DNA from: Lysobacterales bacterium
GTDB taxonomy: Bacteria > Pseudomonadota > Gammaproteobacteria > Xanthomonadales > Marinicellaceae
NCBI GenBank assembly: GCA_026982315.1
Contig: JALSHI010000005.1
Span: 37,399 to 101,398 of the forward strand
DNA length: 64,000 nucleotides
Direction: 5' to 3'
Part shown: positions 54,351-63,334 of the stretch, one piece after another
Numbering within the stretch: position 1 is the first letter of the stretch
Layout: each line of letters begins with the position of its first letter
The notes under the pieces: generated by a model
What the model was told of the DNA's origin: nothing
Seen by the model: only the letters and a program-made list of their open reading frames with translations
Database searches by the model: none
Made by a program: the position numbers and the translations under genes

Positions 54351-56930
54351 TTATCCGTCATTGGCCTGTGGGTTTCGCGCCTGGCCCAGATACAGCTCTT
54401 TGGCCGGCTGGCGCAAGTTATATTGCGAGGCCATGGCGCGCCCGTAGGCACCGGTATTGGCAATGAGCATGACATCACCTTCACGGCTGTTTGGCAAATG
54501 CCGGTCACGGCCCAGCACGTCGCCGGTTTCACACAAGGGGCCTACAATTGTAGCCATGAGCGCCGGGGACTCATGTGCCCGGGTCAAATTCACGATTGGG
54601 TGCCAGGCTCCATATAGCGCTGGGCGTATCAGGGAGTTCATGCCTGTTTCCAGACCGATGTAAGTGGTCTCTCCTTTCCATTTGATTTGTGTCACCCGGC
54701 TGAGCAGTACACCGGCGTTGGCCACCAGATAGCGGCCGGGTTCAATCCAGATTTCCACGCCGGGGAGTTTTTTCTTGTGTCGCATCAGCAAATTGTCCAG
54801 GGCTTTGAGATTCAGACCGGCATCGGTGGGGTTTTCCTTAATACCCAGGCCTCCGCCAATATCCAGTACCCGGGCATCGGGAAAACGCTTCCGCTGGGCG
54901 GCGAGGAAAGTCAGAACGCGATCCCAGTTTTCGTAGTTGAGGATGCCACTGCCGCTGTGGGCATGCAGGCCGGTGACGCGGATATTATGTTTGCGGCACA
55001 AGGCGGCGGCCATGTCCAACTCGTGGGGGCTGATGCCAAACTTGGAGGCTTCCCCGGCGGTACGGACATAGCGATGATGACCCTCGCCATGGCCCGGGTC
55101 CAGCCGCAAAAAGATTTCGCGATTGCGTAGAAGATCGGACCATTCCCGCAGGGCATACAAATTGTCAATGGTGACGGTGACGCCCTGGTTGAAAGCCCAC
55201 CAGTATTCGCTTTGCGGCGCAAAGTTGGGTGTGAACAGGATATCCAGTTCTTCCAGGTCACCCCATATTTCCTTGATGTGGAGTAACTCCCCGGGAGAGA
55301 CGGTTTCAAATCCCACCCCGTGCCGATGCATGGTGGCGAGAATGTCCACGTTTGGGTTGGCCTTGACAGCGTAGAGAATTTTGTCTACGGCCTGCAGAGA
55401 CTGCAAGGATGCGATTTGTGCGCTGATGGTGGCCTCGTCATATACATAAACAGGGCTGTGGGCCTGTCCAATGTCCAGTAGCAGCAAGCGCTTTTCCAGC
55501 CACCACGGGGGGCTTTGTTGCTGGGGCGGTAGCAGCTTTTCAGTCAGTTCTTCCCAGGTCGGGCCGAATTCTCCCTGGCTGAGATTGCCAATCAGGCTCT
55601 CATGCATGGCTTTGATGAGTTTGTCGGCCTGGTCTTCATCCACCACCAGGGTCAGGTTGAGATCATTGGAAGACTGGGTTGTCAGATACACCCGGCTTTC
55701 GGCCAGTTGCGCCATCAGCGGCGCAATTTTGTGCAATAAGGCCCGAATGCGATGACCCACCAGTGTCACCGCGGAGCAATTGCGGATAATGCGAACTTCG
55801 CCCAGATTCGAAAGGCGTTGCTGCAGCGTTTCCAGTATGGCCGGGTCAATCACGTTATCGGCCTTGTCCAGAGAGACAGTGACATTGGTTTGCGCTGTGG
55901 AGACAAGGTCCACCGACAGCCCCAGTTCCTTGAAAATATGAAATACATTGGCCAGATATCCAGCTTGGTGCCACATGTCGATGGAGTCAATGGAAACCAG
56001 TGTGATGCCATGACGGGCGTTGATGGCGCGCACACGCGGTTCGTTCTTTTCTGTGCGGGAATGTAAAACCGTACAGGGCGAATCCGGGTCGCCGCTGTGG
56101 TGGATTTCCAGTGGAATCTGGTGTGTTTCAACCGGCAGGATGCAGCGGGGGTGCAACACCTTGCCGCCGGAGGCGGCGATCTCGCGGGCTTCCTGATGGT
56201 CCAGTTCCGTGAGCAGGCGGGCGGTGGGTATGACACGGGGATCAGCGGTGAATATGCCATGCACATCGGTCCATATTTCCAGCTTTTCAGCCTCCAGGGC
56301 CACCGCCAGGTGGGCCGCGGATGTGTCTGACCCCCCTCGGCCCAGTACCACGGTACGGCCAGCTTCATCGTGCAGAAAAAAACCCGGCATAATGACCACG
56401 TGATTGGCGAGCCGGCGCTGCAAACCGGGGTCTGGTTGACTGTGACAGGTGGCTGTTAACGCGCGTGAGCGGGCATTGCGGCCATCATTGTCTGGTATTT
56501 TCAGGCATTCTCGCGGATCCAGAGAGGTCACCGCATTAAGTTGCTGCTTGAGAAACTCCATGGCGACCAGGTGGGTCAACTGTTCGCCCATGGACAGGAT
56601 TTCGGCCCGTTCAAATGGGCTTAAATGGCCTTTTCCCACAAGCTCCTGCAGCCGCTGCAGGGGTTGTTCCAGCTGTGTCCGGTCGACCTCCATCTCCTCG
56701 CTGAACTGGCGTATGCTGTGGGTAATGGCCGCCAGGGTGGCGGTATCCGGCTGGTGTGTAAAGGTGTCCAACAAGTTGGTCAGGCCGCTTTTGGCCGAAT
56801 GCACCATGGCAACGTTATAGCCTTCGCGCTGGCGCTGTTGAATATGTTTCACAATGGCTTGCCAGCGTTGGCGGTTAGCCACACTGGTACCGCCAAACTT
56901 AAGCACGATCCATGGTTTGTCCTGGGTCAT
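54351..56930 (-). CDS. lysAC: Fused aspartate kinase/diaminopimelate decarboxylase
   Basis: Bifunctional enzyme of 859 residues combining the first and last steps of lysine synthesis. The N-terminal aspartokinase (about 1-300) has VLKFGGTSVAN and LGRGGSDTSAAHLAVALEA, followed by ACT regulatory domains (about 310-465). The C-terminal decarboxylase (about 490-859) has the PLP Lys in YAVKANPNVD, HAHSGSGI, LDIGGGLGI, WIEPGRYLVANAG and the Cys-Glu of GPLCETGD. ATG 56930 has AGGGAC upstream; a longer frame adds 15 residues. Known in Xanthomonas-like and Legionella-like bacteria. Downstream of it comes the MBL gene on the same strand after 48 bases. Confidence 0.93.
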   Translation of the reverse strand: MTQDKPWIVLKFGGTSVANRQRWQAIVKHIQQRQREGYNVAMVHSAKSGLTNLLDTFTHQPDTATLAAITHSIRQFSEEMEVDRTQLEQPLQRLQELVGKGHLSPFERAEILSMGEQLTHLVAMEFLKQQLNAVTSLDPRECLKIPDNDGRNARSRALTATCHSQPDPGLQRRLANHVVIMPGFFLHDEAGRTVVLGRGGSDTSAAHLAVALEAEKLEIWTDVHGIFTADPRVIPTARLLTELDHQEAREIAASGGKVLHPRCILPVETHQIPLEIHHSGDPDSPCTVLHSRTEKNEPRVRAINARHGITLVSIDSIDMWHQAGYLANVFHIFKELGLSVDLVSTAQTNVTVSLDKADNVIDPAILETLQQRLSNLGEVRIIRNCSAVTLVGHRIRALLHKIAPLMAQLAESRVYLTTQSSNDLNLTLVVDEDQADKLIKAMHESLIGNLSQGEFGPTWEELTEKLLPPQQQSPPWWLEKRLLLLDIGQAHSPVYVYDEATISAQIASLQSLQAVDKILYAVKANPNVDILATMHRHGVGFETVSPGELLHIKEIWGDLEELDILFTPNFAPQSEYWWAFNQGVTVTIDNLYALREWSDLLRNREIFLRLDPGHGEGHHRYVRTAGEASKFGISPHELDMAAALCRKHNIRVTGLHAHSGSGILNYENWDRVLTFLAAQRKRFPDARVLDIGGGLGIKENPTDAGLNLKALDNLLMRHKKKLPGVEIWIEPGRYLVANAGVLLSRVTQIKWKGETTYIGLETGMNSLIRPALYGAWHPIVNLTRAHESPALMATIVGPLCETGDVLGRDRHLPNSREGDVMLIANTGAYGRAMASQYNLRQPAKELYLGQARNPQANDG

Positions 56931-56963
56931 CGCTTGTCCCTGGGTTGGCTGATTCGAGACTGC

Positions 56964-56992
56964 ATGATAAGCCAATCCACAGACAGGATAAA
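56964..56992 (-). promoter_or_regulatory. Candidate promoter for lysAC
   Basis: On the minus strand TTTATC (56992-56987), a 17-base spacer and TATCAT (56969-56964), about 34 bases before the lysAC start. No lysine riboswitch is recognisable in the short leader. Confidence 0.35.
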
Positions 56993-57022
56993 CCCGTTGT
57001 GAGTAAAATCATGGCGTGTGCC

Positions 57023-57031
57023 TGATATAAT
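57023..57031 (+). promoter_or_regulatory. Extended -10 promoter for the SDR gene
   Basis: TGATATAAT, a consensus extended -10, lies 28 bases before the dehydrogenase ATG. A -35 is not obvious, which extended -10 promoters tolerate. Confidence 0.45.
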
Positions 57032-57058
57032 TTTTTTGCAGTCACTAAGGGTCTACAT

Positions 57059-57838
57059 ATGCGTAAAGAAACCACCTCTCATCCTGTGCAGGCGATGGTC
57101 ACCGGGGGCAGTTCTGGCATTGGCGCGGCTTTGGTCGCAGAGCTGGTATCTCGCGGGCTGCGGGTCTACAGCGTGGCCCGATCAGCCGAAAAGTTGACCG
57201 CGCAGGCAGCGTCGCTGGACCCGCGGGTGCAGCCTGTGGTAGCGGATGTAGCCCGGCCTTCAGACTGGAAAAAAATCGCCCAGTCGGTGGAGGGCCCGCT
57301 GGATTTTCTGGTGCACAATGCTGGCACTTTAGACCCGGTAGGGCCGGTGGAAGGACTGAGTCGAGAAGACTTTCATCGAAATTTTACCGTCAATGCCGAA
57401 CCGGTCCTTTTTTTAACGCAGTGGTTGTTGCCGGTGTTACGGCAACCCGGTGCACGCATTCTGGCGGTGTCTTCAGGGGCAGCCTATCGGGCCATTCCAG
57501 GCTGGGCGGCTTATTGCACATCCAAGGCGGCGCTGAACATGATGGTGCAGGTGCTTGAGGCGGAATGGGGCTATTCGCGAGGCATTCACGCGGCCGTCGT
57601 GCGTCCAGGGGTCGTGGATACGCCCATGCAGGCGCATATTCGCCAACAGGATGAAAGGCATTTTCCTCTGGTGCATAAATTCCGCGCCATGAAGCAGGAA
57701 AACACCCTGGCTCGTCCTGAGGAGGTGGCCCGGTTTATGGCGGATGTCCTGTTGTGCACAACAGATGCCGATTTTGGTCAGACTGCGTGGGATTTTTACC
57801 AAAAATCGGAACTGGCTCACAAAATGGAGAATTGCTGA
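57059..57838 (+). CDS. Short-chain dehydrogenase/reductase
   Basis: Cytoplasmic SDR oxidoreductase of 259 residues. Cofactor motif VTGGSSGIGAALVAEL (TGxxxGIG), structural motif HNAGT, catalytic Ser in AVSSGAAYRA and YCTSKAALN (YxxxK). The Arg-containing SVARSAEKL after the second strand suggests NADP preference. The overall form resembles sepiapterin-reductase-like SDRs, but the substrate is unknown. AAGGGT precedes the ATG. It diverges from lysAC and stands alone. Confidence 0.88.
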   Translation: MRKETTSHPVQAMVTGGSSGIGAALVAELVSRGLRVYSVARSAEKLTAQAASLDPRVQPVVADVARPSDWKKIAQSVEGPLDFLVHNAGTLDPVGPVEGLSREDFHRNFTVNAEPVLFLTQWLLPVLRQPGARILAVSSGAAYRAIPGWAAYCTSKAALNMMVQVLEAEWGYSRGIHAAVVRPGVVDTPMQAHIRQQDERHFPLVHKFRAMKQENTLARPEEVARFMADVLLCTTDADFGQTAWDFYQKSELAHKMENC

Positions 57839-58035
57839 AGAAAAGTTGGATAAGTTGTTGATTTTGTTTGAATTGACACAGCTGGCTTGTTACTATTTTC
57901 TTGGGGTCGAAATATATGCCAGTCATGACGGGGAATCTGTCACTAGAAAAACTGTCATAGCGACCAAAGAGGTGTTGGCCACCAGTGGTGCCGCGCCTGT
58001 TTGAACGGATACTCTGTTGATAAGGTTATGTTTGC

Positions 58036-59100
58036 ATGATGTTTTTGCGCTCACCACACAAATTGCTTGTCCTGATGATGGCTTTGGCCATCTCCGGGCT
58101 GGCGAGTGCGCAAACAACCACAGGCAGGCAGCCCGGCACTTCGTCCGATGAAGCAAAAAACGGAGATGTGCGCGTTTCCACCCCAGAGAGTTATCCTGCA
58201 GACAAGAAAACGGGTTCGGAGCTGATTCTGGTAGGCGTACCTGTTGACTTGAGTGTGGCAACGGGAGGTAACGAGCCGGCACTTATCCATTATAAAAGTT
58301 CGGTTAACCGTTTTGTCGGCGACGTGGACATGGAGCGTTTTTTGCGTCCAGGCGTGAATAACAGGAAGAACAGTGGCGCAGCCAGAGGCAGCCAAAGAAA
58401 TCAGTGGTTGCCTCGGACGTTTTCTGTTTTGGGCGTTTCAGATACCGACGTATTGGCATCGGAAAAGAGCCTGCACAAAAATCCGGTGTTTCACTGGACG
58501 TTTTCTGGCATGTTGCAAGTGAGCCTGGATATGATTGCCGCACGGGAAATACATCCAGTTGCATCACCATTCCAGAGTATTTATCAAGCTGAAGGAACGC
58601 CCTTGCCGCTTGAATCGGGCAAGAATCCCGGTGGCGTGGGTTTTAGCTATACGCCACCTGCCAGCTCTATGGCCTCCCGGCCGGTGCCGGTCAGTGCGCC
58701 GCAGTTGGCCTCGAGTTTTTCCCTGAAAGGTTATCAATTGGGCTTGCGCTCGTCTATGGATCTGGGGGGCAACTCGACTTTGGGCTTTGACTTTGGTCTT
58801 GGCCAGGCCTTGAGCCGGGATCTGGGCAGTGATGCGTCCAAACGTTTGACGGTGACTTCCCTGGGCATCGGGCTGGGGAGCAAACGGTTTCGCGCCAGTG
58901 TTAAATCAGATGTTTTTATGGACGATCAGGGTGTGCGCCTGGGCGAGCAATCCACGGTGGGGGTTCAGTTTGATTGGAAATTTGATGACGCCGCTACTCT
59001 GAGTGTGGGCGCGCGGCGTCCATTGCAGGACAATGGCACCCAGGTCGAGCGTGATTTCTCCTCGACCATTCCTTATATCCGTTATCAGAAAGACCTTTAA
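58036..59100 (+). CDS. Exported protein, possible outer-membrane beta-barrel, unknown
   Basis: 354 residues with a clear signal peptide (about 1-25, ending ASAQ). Residues 26-215 are polar with no family I know. Residues about 225-354 alternate in a beta-strand manner (SFSLKGYQLGLRSS, LGFDFGLGQ, TVGVQFDWKFDDAATLSVG) and end in RYQKDL, like a small porin-type barrel, although the last residue is not aromatic. A spaced AAGG lies upstream. The 197-base gap before it contains TTGACA but no matching -10 at standard spacing. It converges with the DUF2189 gene. Confidence 0.65.
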   Translation: MMFLRSPHKLLVLMMALAISGLASAQTTTGRQPGTSSDEAKNGDVRVSTPESYPADKKTGSELILVGVPVDLSVATGGNEPALIHYKSSVNRFVGDVDMERFLRPGVNNRKNSGAARGSQRNQWLPRTFSVLGVSDTDVLASEKSLHKNPVFHWTFSGMLQVSLDMIAAREIHPVASPFQSIYQAEGTPLPLESGKNPGGVGFSYTPPASSMASRPVPVSAPQLASSFSLKGYQLGLRSSMDLGGNSTLGFDFGLGQALSRDLGSDASKRLTVTSLGIGLGSKRFRASVKSDVFMDDQGVRLGEQSTVGVQFDWKFDDAATLSVGARRPLQDNGTQVERDFSSTIPYIRYQKDL

Positions 59101-59155
59101 TCCTTTTTACTGGCCCTGCTGCGGCATTTTTCCGTGGCCGATTTCTGGCGGCCGG

Positions 59156-60049
59156 TCAGTTGTCCTGGCCATCTGACTGGCCTTTTTCAGACACAGCGCT
59201 TGGTTTCTGTTCGGCGTTCTGGTGATGAAGCCCTGGGCCGCTTGGCCATGCACTGGCGTCAATAACCTCCCGGTAGGCATGCCAGGTGGCATGGCCGATA
59301 ACCGGCAGAAAGATGGCAAAGCCAATAAAGCCTGTGGCGACACCAAGAAGAATGCCGGTCACAATCAGAATACCCCATAAAAGCATGGTTTTTTTGTTGG
59401 ATAACACCGCGCACACAGAAGTAATCACCGCAGTGACGGCATCCACCTGCTTGTCCATCATCATGGGGATGGAAAAAGCGCCAGCGGTAAATATGAGGGC
59501 GGCGAAAACCGCGCCAATGGCGGTGCCGACACCCAGGAACAAAAGTAAATCCTGCATATCCATGGCCTCATGCGAGGGAAAGAAGATGTGTGTCATGGAA
59601 GCTGCGCGCATCCAGATAAGGAACACAACCAGGAAGATAAATGCCAGTACCAGTTCATTGCCCAGGTGTTTCTTGCCCTCCCGCAAGCAGCGCATAAGTT
59701 GAGGCTCCATGCCAGCTTCGAGTTGGCGGCTGATGGAGTAAAGCCCCATGGCGATGGCCGGGCCCATGAAGAAGAAACCGGCCACCAGCGCAATGGCCAG
59801 AACAATGCTGCCGGCTTGCCAGGCCACCCAGGTAATCAAGGCGCCAATGATGGCCATGACCACGCCATATCCCAGGCTCATGGGCAGTGCGCGAGTAAAG
59901 TCCTGCCATCCCAGCTTGAGCCATCGCCATGGCGCGTCCAGGCCAACTTGTCGGCATGGCGCCATTAAAGGCAAGGGCTGTGGTTGGGATTCGCCCGGGG
60001 CCGATGTTGTACTGGTGGACTGGGTGGTGTTGTCTTGAGTTGTATGCAT
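59156..60049 (-). CDS. DUF2189 integral membrane protein
   Basis: 297 residues with six hydrophobic segments from about residue 55 to 265, a polar N-terminal tail rich in Thr/Ser/Gln and a polar C-terminal tail. The WLKLGWQDFTRALPMSLGYG entry, GPAIAMGLYSISRQLE and FSIPMMMDKQVDAVTAV are typical of DUF2189 membrane proteins, often found near respiratory oxidase genes in proteobacteria; none is present here. Function unknown. GAGGGA lies nine bases before the ATG. Confidence 0.85.
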   Translation of the reverse strand: MHTTQDNTTQSTSTTSAPGESQPQPLPLMAPCRQVGLDAPWRWLKLGWQDFTRALPMSLGYGVVMAIIGALITWVAWQAGSIVLAIALVAGFFFMGPAIAMGLYSISRQLEAGMEPQLMRCLREGKKHLGNELVLAFIFLVVFLIWMRAASMTHIFFPSHEAMDMQDLLLFLGVGTAIGAVFAALIFTAGAFSIPMMMDKQVDAVTAVITSVCAVLSNKKTMLLWGILIVTGILLGVATGFIGFAIFLPVIGHATWHAYREVIDASAWPSGPGLHHQNAEQKPSAVSEKGQSDGQDN

Positions 60050-60189
60050 AAGCGGCGTCCCTCTTGAGAATGTTTTTATATTTATGTTCCAATCATAAAG
60101 AAAACGCCCGCAGGTTTCAAAAATTCCGCTGCTTCCCTGGTTTGACCGTCGGCTTATGGTGATAGCCTGACAAATGGCTGAATGTCACC

Positions 60190-60218
60190 TTTCGTCTGTT
60201 CCGGAAACACGCTAAACT
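60190..60218 (+). promoter_or_regulatory. Candidate promoter for thrA
   Basis: TTTCGT (60190-60195), a 17-base spacer and TAAACT (60213-60218), 26 bases before the thrA ATG. The leader is too short for a thr attenuator peptide, so attenuation of the E. coli type is not present. Confidence 0.45.
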
Positions 60219-60244
60219 GCGATTTTTTGTTTCAGGAAAAAGTC

Positions 60245-62710
60245 ATGCAGGTACTGAAGTTTGGCGGGTCTTCCCTGGCTGATGCCAAGTGCTTCCAGCA
60301 GGTGGCCGAGATCATACGGCGGCGTTGTAAAAATGATCGCACGGCTGTGGTGTTATCAGCCATGCGAGGGGTGACTGATGCCTTGATCGGCACCATTGAT
60401 GCCGCAATATCTGGTGATGACTGGCAAAACCGTTTGCAAGCCATTGAAAAACAACACCTGGAAACCCTGGCGGCGATGCAGTGTGCCTGTCATATTGAAT
60501 CGCAGCGGCAAATGACCCGAATGAACTACCTGATTGCTAACGCTGAGGCCCTGTTGCAAGGCGTGAGTTTGTTGCGCCAGTGTCCGGCAGATACCTACGC
60601 CACTTTGGTAACACTGGGGGAATATTTGAGCTGTGCAATGATGCAAACGGCCCTGGCGTCAACGGGTATAAACAGTGAATTCATTGATCCGGCTGAATGT
60701 CTGGTGACGGTGCCGCATGGTCATGGCTCACAAGGGCAGGTGGATTTAGCGGCCAGTCAGGAGCGATTGCGCCAGTGGCGCGATCATCCTGCCCATATGC
60801 TGTTGATGCCGGGTTTTGCCGCGGTTGACAGCCAGGGACGGCGAACCACTCTGGGGCGTAATGGTTCGGATTATTCAGCCGCCATTCTGGCCGTCGGGCT
60901 GGAAGCGCATTGCTGCGATATTTACACCGATGTGGACGGGATTTACAGCGCCAATCCACAGGATGTGAATGATGCGCAGCCGGTGCCTTTTTTGTCGTAT
61001 GCCGAAGCCATGGAGCTGGCCTATTTTGGCGCCAGTGTATTGCACCCCAAGACCATCACACCGTTGATGCAACATGACATCCCCTGCCGCATTCTCAATA
61101 CGTTTGCGCCAGACAAACCCGGCACACGCATTAGCCGACAACCGTCTGCCGATGAACGCCCCATGGCTGCGGCCATTTCCGGGCTGGATGACATGGTCAT
61201 GGTTTCAGTCAGCGGGCCAGGAATGAAGGGCATGGTGGGCATGGCCGCACGGGTGTTTGACGCCATTGCCGATGCGGGTATTTCTGTCAAGTTGATTACC
61301 CAGTCGTCTTCGGAGTATACCATCGGGTTTTGTATTGCGGCGATGGATCAGGCAGCAGCCAGCGAGGCTCTGGAAACGGCTTTTGAGCTGGAATTGCACA
61401 GCGGGCTGCTGGAGCCGCTGGAATTCAAAACGGACATGGCCGTGGTGACACTGGTGTCGGATCAGATGAAGCGCCGCCGTGGCATCGCGGCCCGGTTTTT
61501 TCAATCCCTGGCCATTGCCAATGTGAATGTGGTGGCCATTGCCCAGGGTTCCAGTGAGCGCTCCATTTCCGCTGTGATTGGTCAGGACAGCCTGAAGCGG
61601 GCCATTCGATCGTGTCATCAGGCATTTTTCGACACTCGCCAGCAAGCCGAAATCATTCTGGTGGGCGCCGGACTGGTGGGCAGCGCCTTTTTGCGTCAGA
61701 TTGCACGCCAAAAAGATTATCTGGCCAGTCATAACCTGGCCTTGAAGGTCTGTGGTGTGGTGAACTCCACAGGCGCGTGGTTGCATGAAGACGGTATTCC
61801 ACTGGATGCGCTGGAGTCTCTTGACCCGGATCAGGCCGAGCCGGTCAGTCGCGAGAAGCTGGCGGAATTTCGCCGCCGCAGTAACATGGTCAACCCCATT
61901 ATTGTGGATTGCACGGCCAGTGATTCAGTGGCCATGACCTATCCGGATTTTTTTGCCGCGGGCTTTCATGTGGTGGCAGCCAATAAAAAAGCCAATACCG
62001 CCGATATGGCCTATTACCGACGGTTGCGGCAGGCGATGCACCGCTATAATCGTCAGTTTCTGTATGAAACCAATGTGGGTGCCGGGCTGCCGGTGATCGA
62101 TACGTTTCGTAACCTGTTGCGGGCCGGTGATCGCCTGCATCGTTTCAGCGGGATTTTATCGGGTTCCCTGTCTTATATTTTTGGTCAACTGGATGCGGGC
62201 ATGACGCTTTCGCAGGCTGTGGCCGAAGCCAGAGAAAAGGGCTTTACCGAACCTGACCCCCGGGAAGACCTGTCAGGCATGGATGTGGCTCGCAAGGTGC
62301 TGATTATTGCCCGTGAAGCCGGTTATGACATGGAGCTGGAAGATATCAGTATTGAGTCGCTGGTGCCAGACGCGCTGATGCAGGCGACTGATGTGGAGGC
62401 ATTCATGCAACGGTTACCCGAGGCGGATGCTGTCATGGCGCAGCGGGTCAAAGCTGCAGCGGCCAAGGGCCAGGTATTGCGCTATGTGGGACAGGTTGAC
62501 GAGAACGGCGCGCGAGTCAGTGTCCAGTCCGTGGGGGTGGATGACCCCTTATACGGAGTTATCGATGGAGAAAACGCACTGGCTTTTTACAGCCATTACT
62601 ATTCCCCCATTCCCATGGTTTTGCGGGGCTACGGGGCAGGCAGCGAGGTTACAGCGGCGGGAATTTTTTCAGATGTCATGAAAATCATGCCAGCCCGGGA
62701 TGTGGCTTAG
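60245..62710 (+). CDS. thrA: Bifunctional aspartate kinase/homoserine dehydrogenase ThrA
   Basis: 821 residues, the same size as E. coli ThrA. The aspartokinase half starts VLKFGGSSLADA and has LGRNGSDYSAAILAVGLEA; ACT regulatory domains occupy about 310-460; the homoserine dehydrogenase half (about 465-821) has the Rossmann motif ILVGAGLVGSAFL, AANKKANT, ETNVGAGLPVIDT, GILSGSLSYIFGQL and DLSGMDVARKVLI. ATG 60245 with AGGAAAA upstream begins at the family start. thrB and thrC do not follow; lolB overlaps its stop. Confidence 0.96.
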   Translation: MQVLKFGGSSLADAKCFQQVAEIIRRRCKNDRTAVVLSAMRGVTDALIGTIDAAISGDDWQNRLQAIEKQHLETLAAMQCACHIESQRQMTRMNYLIANAEALLQGVSLLRQCPADTYATLVTLGEYLSCAMMQTALASTGINSEFIDPAECLVTVPHGHGSQGQVDLAASQERLRQWRDHPAHMLLMPGFAAVDSQGRRTTLGRNGSDYSAAILAVGLEAHCCDIYTDVDGIYSANPQDVNDAQPVPFLSYAEAMELAYFGASVLHPKTITPLMQHDIPCRILNTFAPDKPGTRISRQPSADERPMAAAISGLDDMVMVSVSGPGMKGMVGMAARVFDAIADAGISVKLITQSSSEYTIGFCIAAMDQAAASEALETAFELELHSGLLEPLEFKTDMAVVTLVSDQMKRRRGIAARFFQSLAIANVNVVAIAQGSSERSISAVIGQDSLKRAIRSCHQAFFDTRQQAEIILVGAGLVGSAFLRQIARQKDYLASHNLALKVCGVVNSTGAWLHEDGIPLDALESLDPDQAEPVSREKLAEFRRRSNMVNPIIVDCTASDSVAMTYPDFFAAGFHVVAANKKANTADMAYYRRLRQAMHRYNRQFLYETNVGAGLPVIDTFRNLLRAGDRLHRFSGILSGSLSYIFGQLDAGMTLSQAVAEAREKGFTEPDPREDLSGMDVARKVLIIAREAGYDMELEDISIESLVPDALMQATDVEAFMQRLPEADAVMAQRVKAAAAKGQVLRYVGQVDENGARVSVQSVGVDDPLYGVIDGENALAFYSHYYSPIPMVLRGYGAGSEVTAAGIFSDVMKIMPARDVA

Positions 62711-63321
62711 TGAACAAAAGCATTCACCATTATTGCCTGAAAATACTTGTATTGCTGACCCTATTGACGGCCATGCTGGCAGGATGCGCCAGTCTCAAGC
62801 CTTCGCAACCGGTGGCAGGCGAGGTTGTGTCCATGCGCCAGCGAATTGCGTCCGGCCCGTGGGAAATAGAAGGCAAGATGGCTTTATCGGACGGACATCG
62901 CAGTGGCAGCGGGCGTTTACACTGGCGGAAAACCGACCAGGGTGCCGAAGTGTCTGTGCGAGCGCCCCTGGGCCAGGGACAATGGTTGCTGCGCGAAACC
63001 CCATCCGGGGCCATGTTGCGCAGCAGCACACGGGGGGAAAGGGTCGCAGACTCGGCTGCTGAACTGCTGTCCGCCGAGGTGGGTTGGCCGGTGCCCTGGC
63101 AGGCGTTGCCTTATTGGCTGTTTGGACAGCCGTACAGCTTATCTTCGTGGCATCGTTCGGCGCTGCCGGAAAGTTTTGAGGAAGATGGCTGGCGCATTAC
63201 CTATTCCCGTTTCAAGAACACGAAATTGGGCTGGTTGCCACATAAAATTATCGCCACCAAAGGCCCTTACAGTGTCAAGGTTTTCATCCATCGCTGGGTT
63301 TTTCCTCAAGAAACCTTATGA
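62710..63321 (+). CDS. lolB: Outer-membrane lipoprotein receptor LolB
   Basis: Lipoprotein of 203 residues that takes lipoproteins from LolA and inserts them into the outer membrane. The signal peptide ends in the lipobox LAGC (Cys26). The LolB-type open barrel follows, with WEIEGKMALSDGHRSGSGRL, LRETPSGAMLRSS and WPVPWQALPYWLFG. The start is GTG 62710, sharing its G with the thrA TAG stop. The Lol system serves the several lipoproteins in this window. ispE follows after 13 bases, the usual lolB-ispE order. Confidence 0.95.
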   Translation: MNKSIHHYCLKILVLLTLLTAMLAGCASLKPSQPVAGEVVSMRQRIASGPWEIEGKMALSDGHRSGSGRLHWRKTDQGAEVSVRAPLGQGQWLLRETPSGAMLRSSTRGERVADSAAELLSAEVGWPVPWQALPYWLFGQPYSLSSWHRSALPESFEEDGWRITYSRFKNTKLGWLPHKIIATKGPYSVKVFIHRWVFPQETL

Positions 63322-63334
63322 CGGATAACAGACC

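Noticed and set aside
60050..60244. thr-type attenuator leader peptide before thrA
   Set aside because: No short frame rich in Thr/Ile codons and no terminator/antiterminator pair is present between the promoter and thrA.
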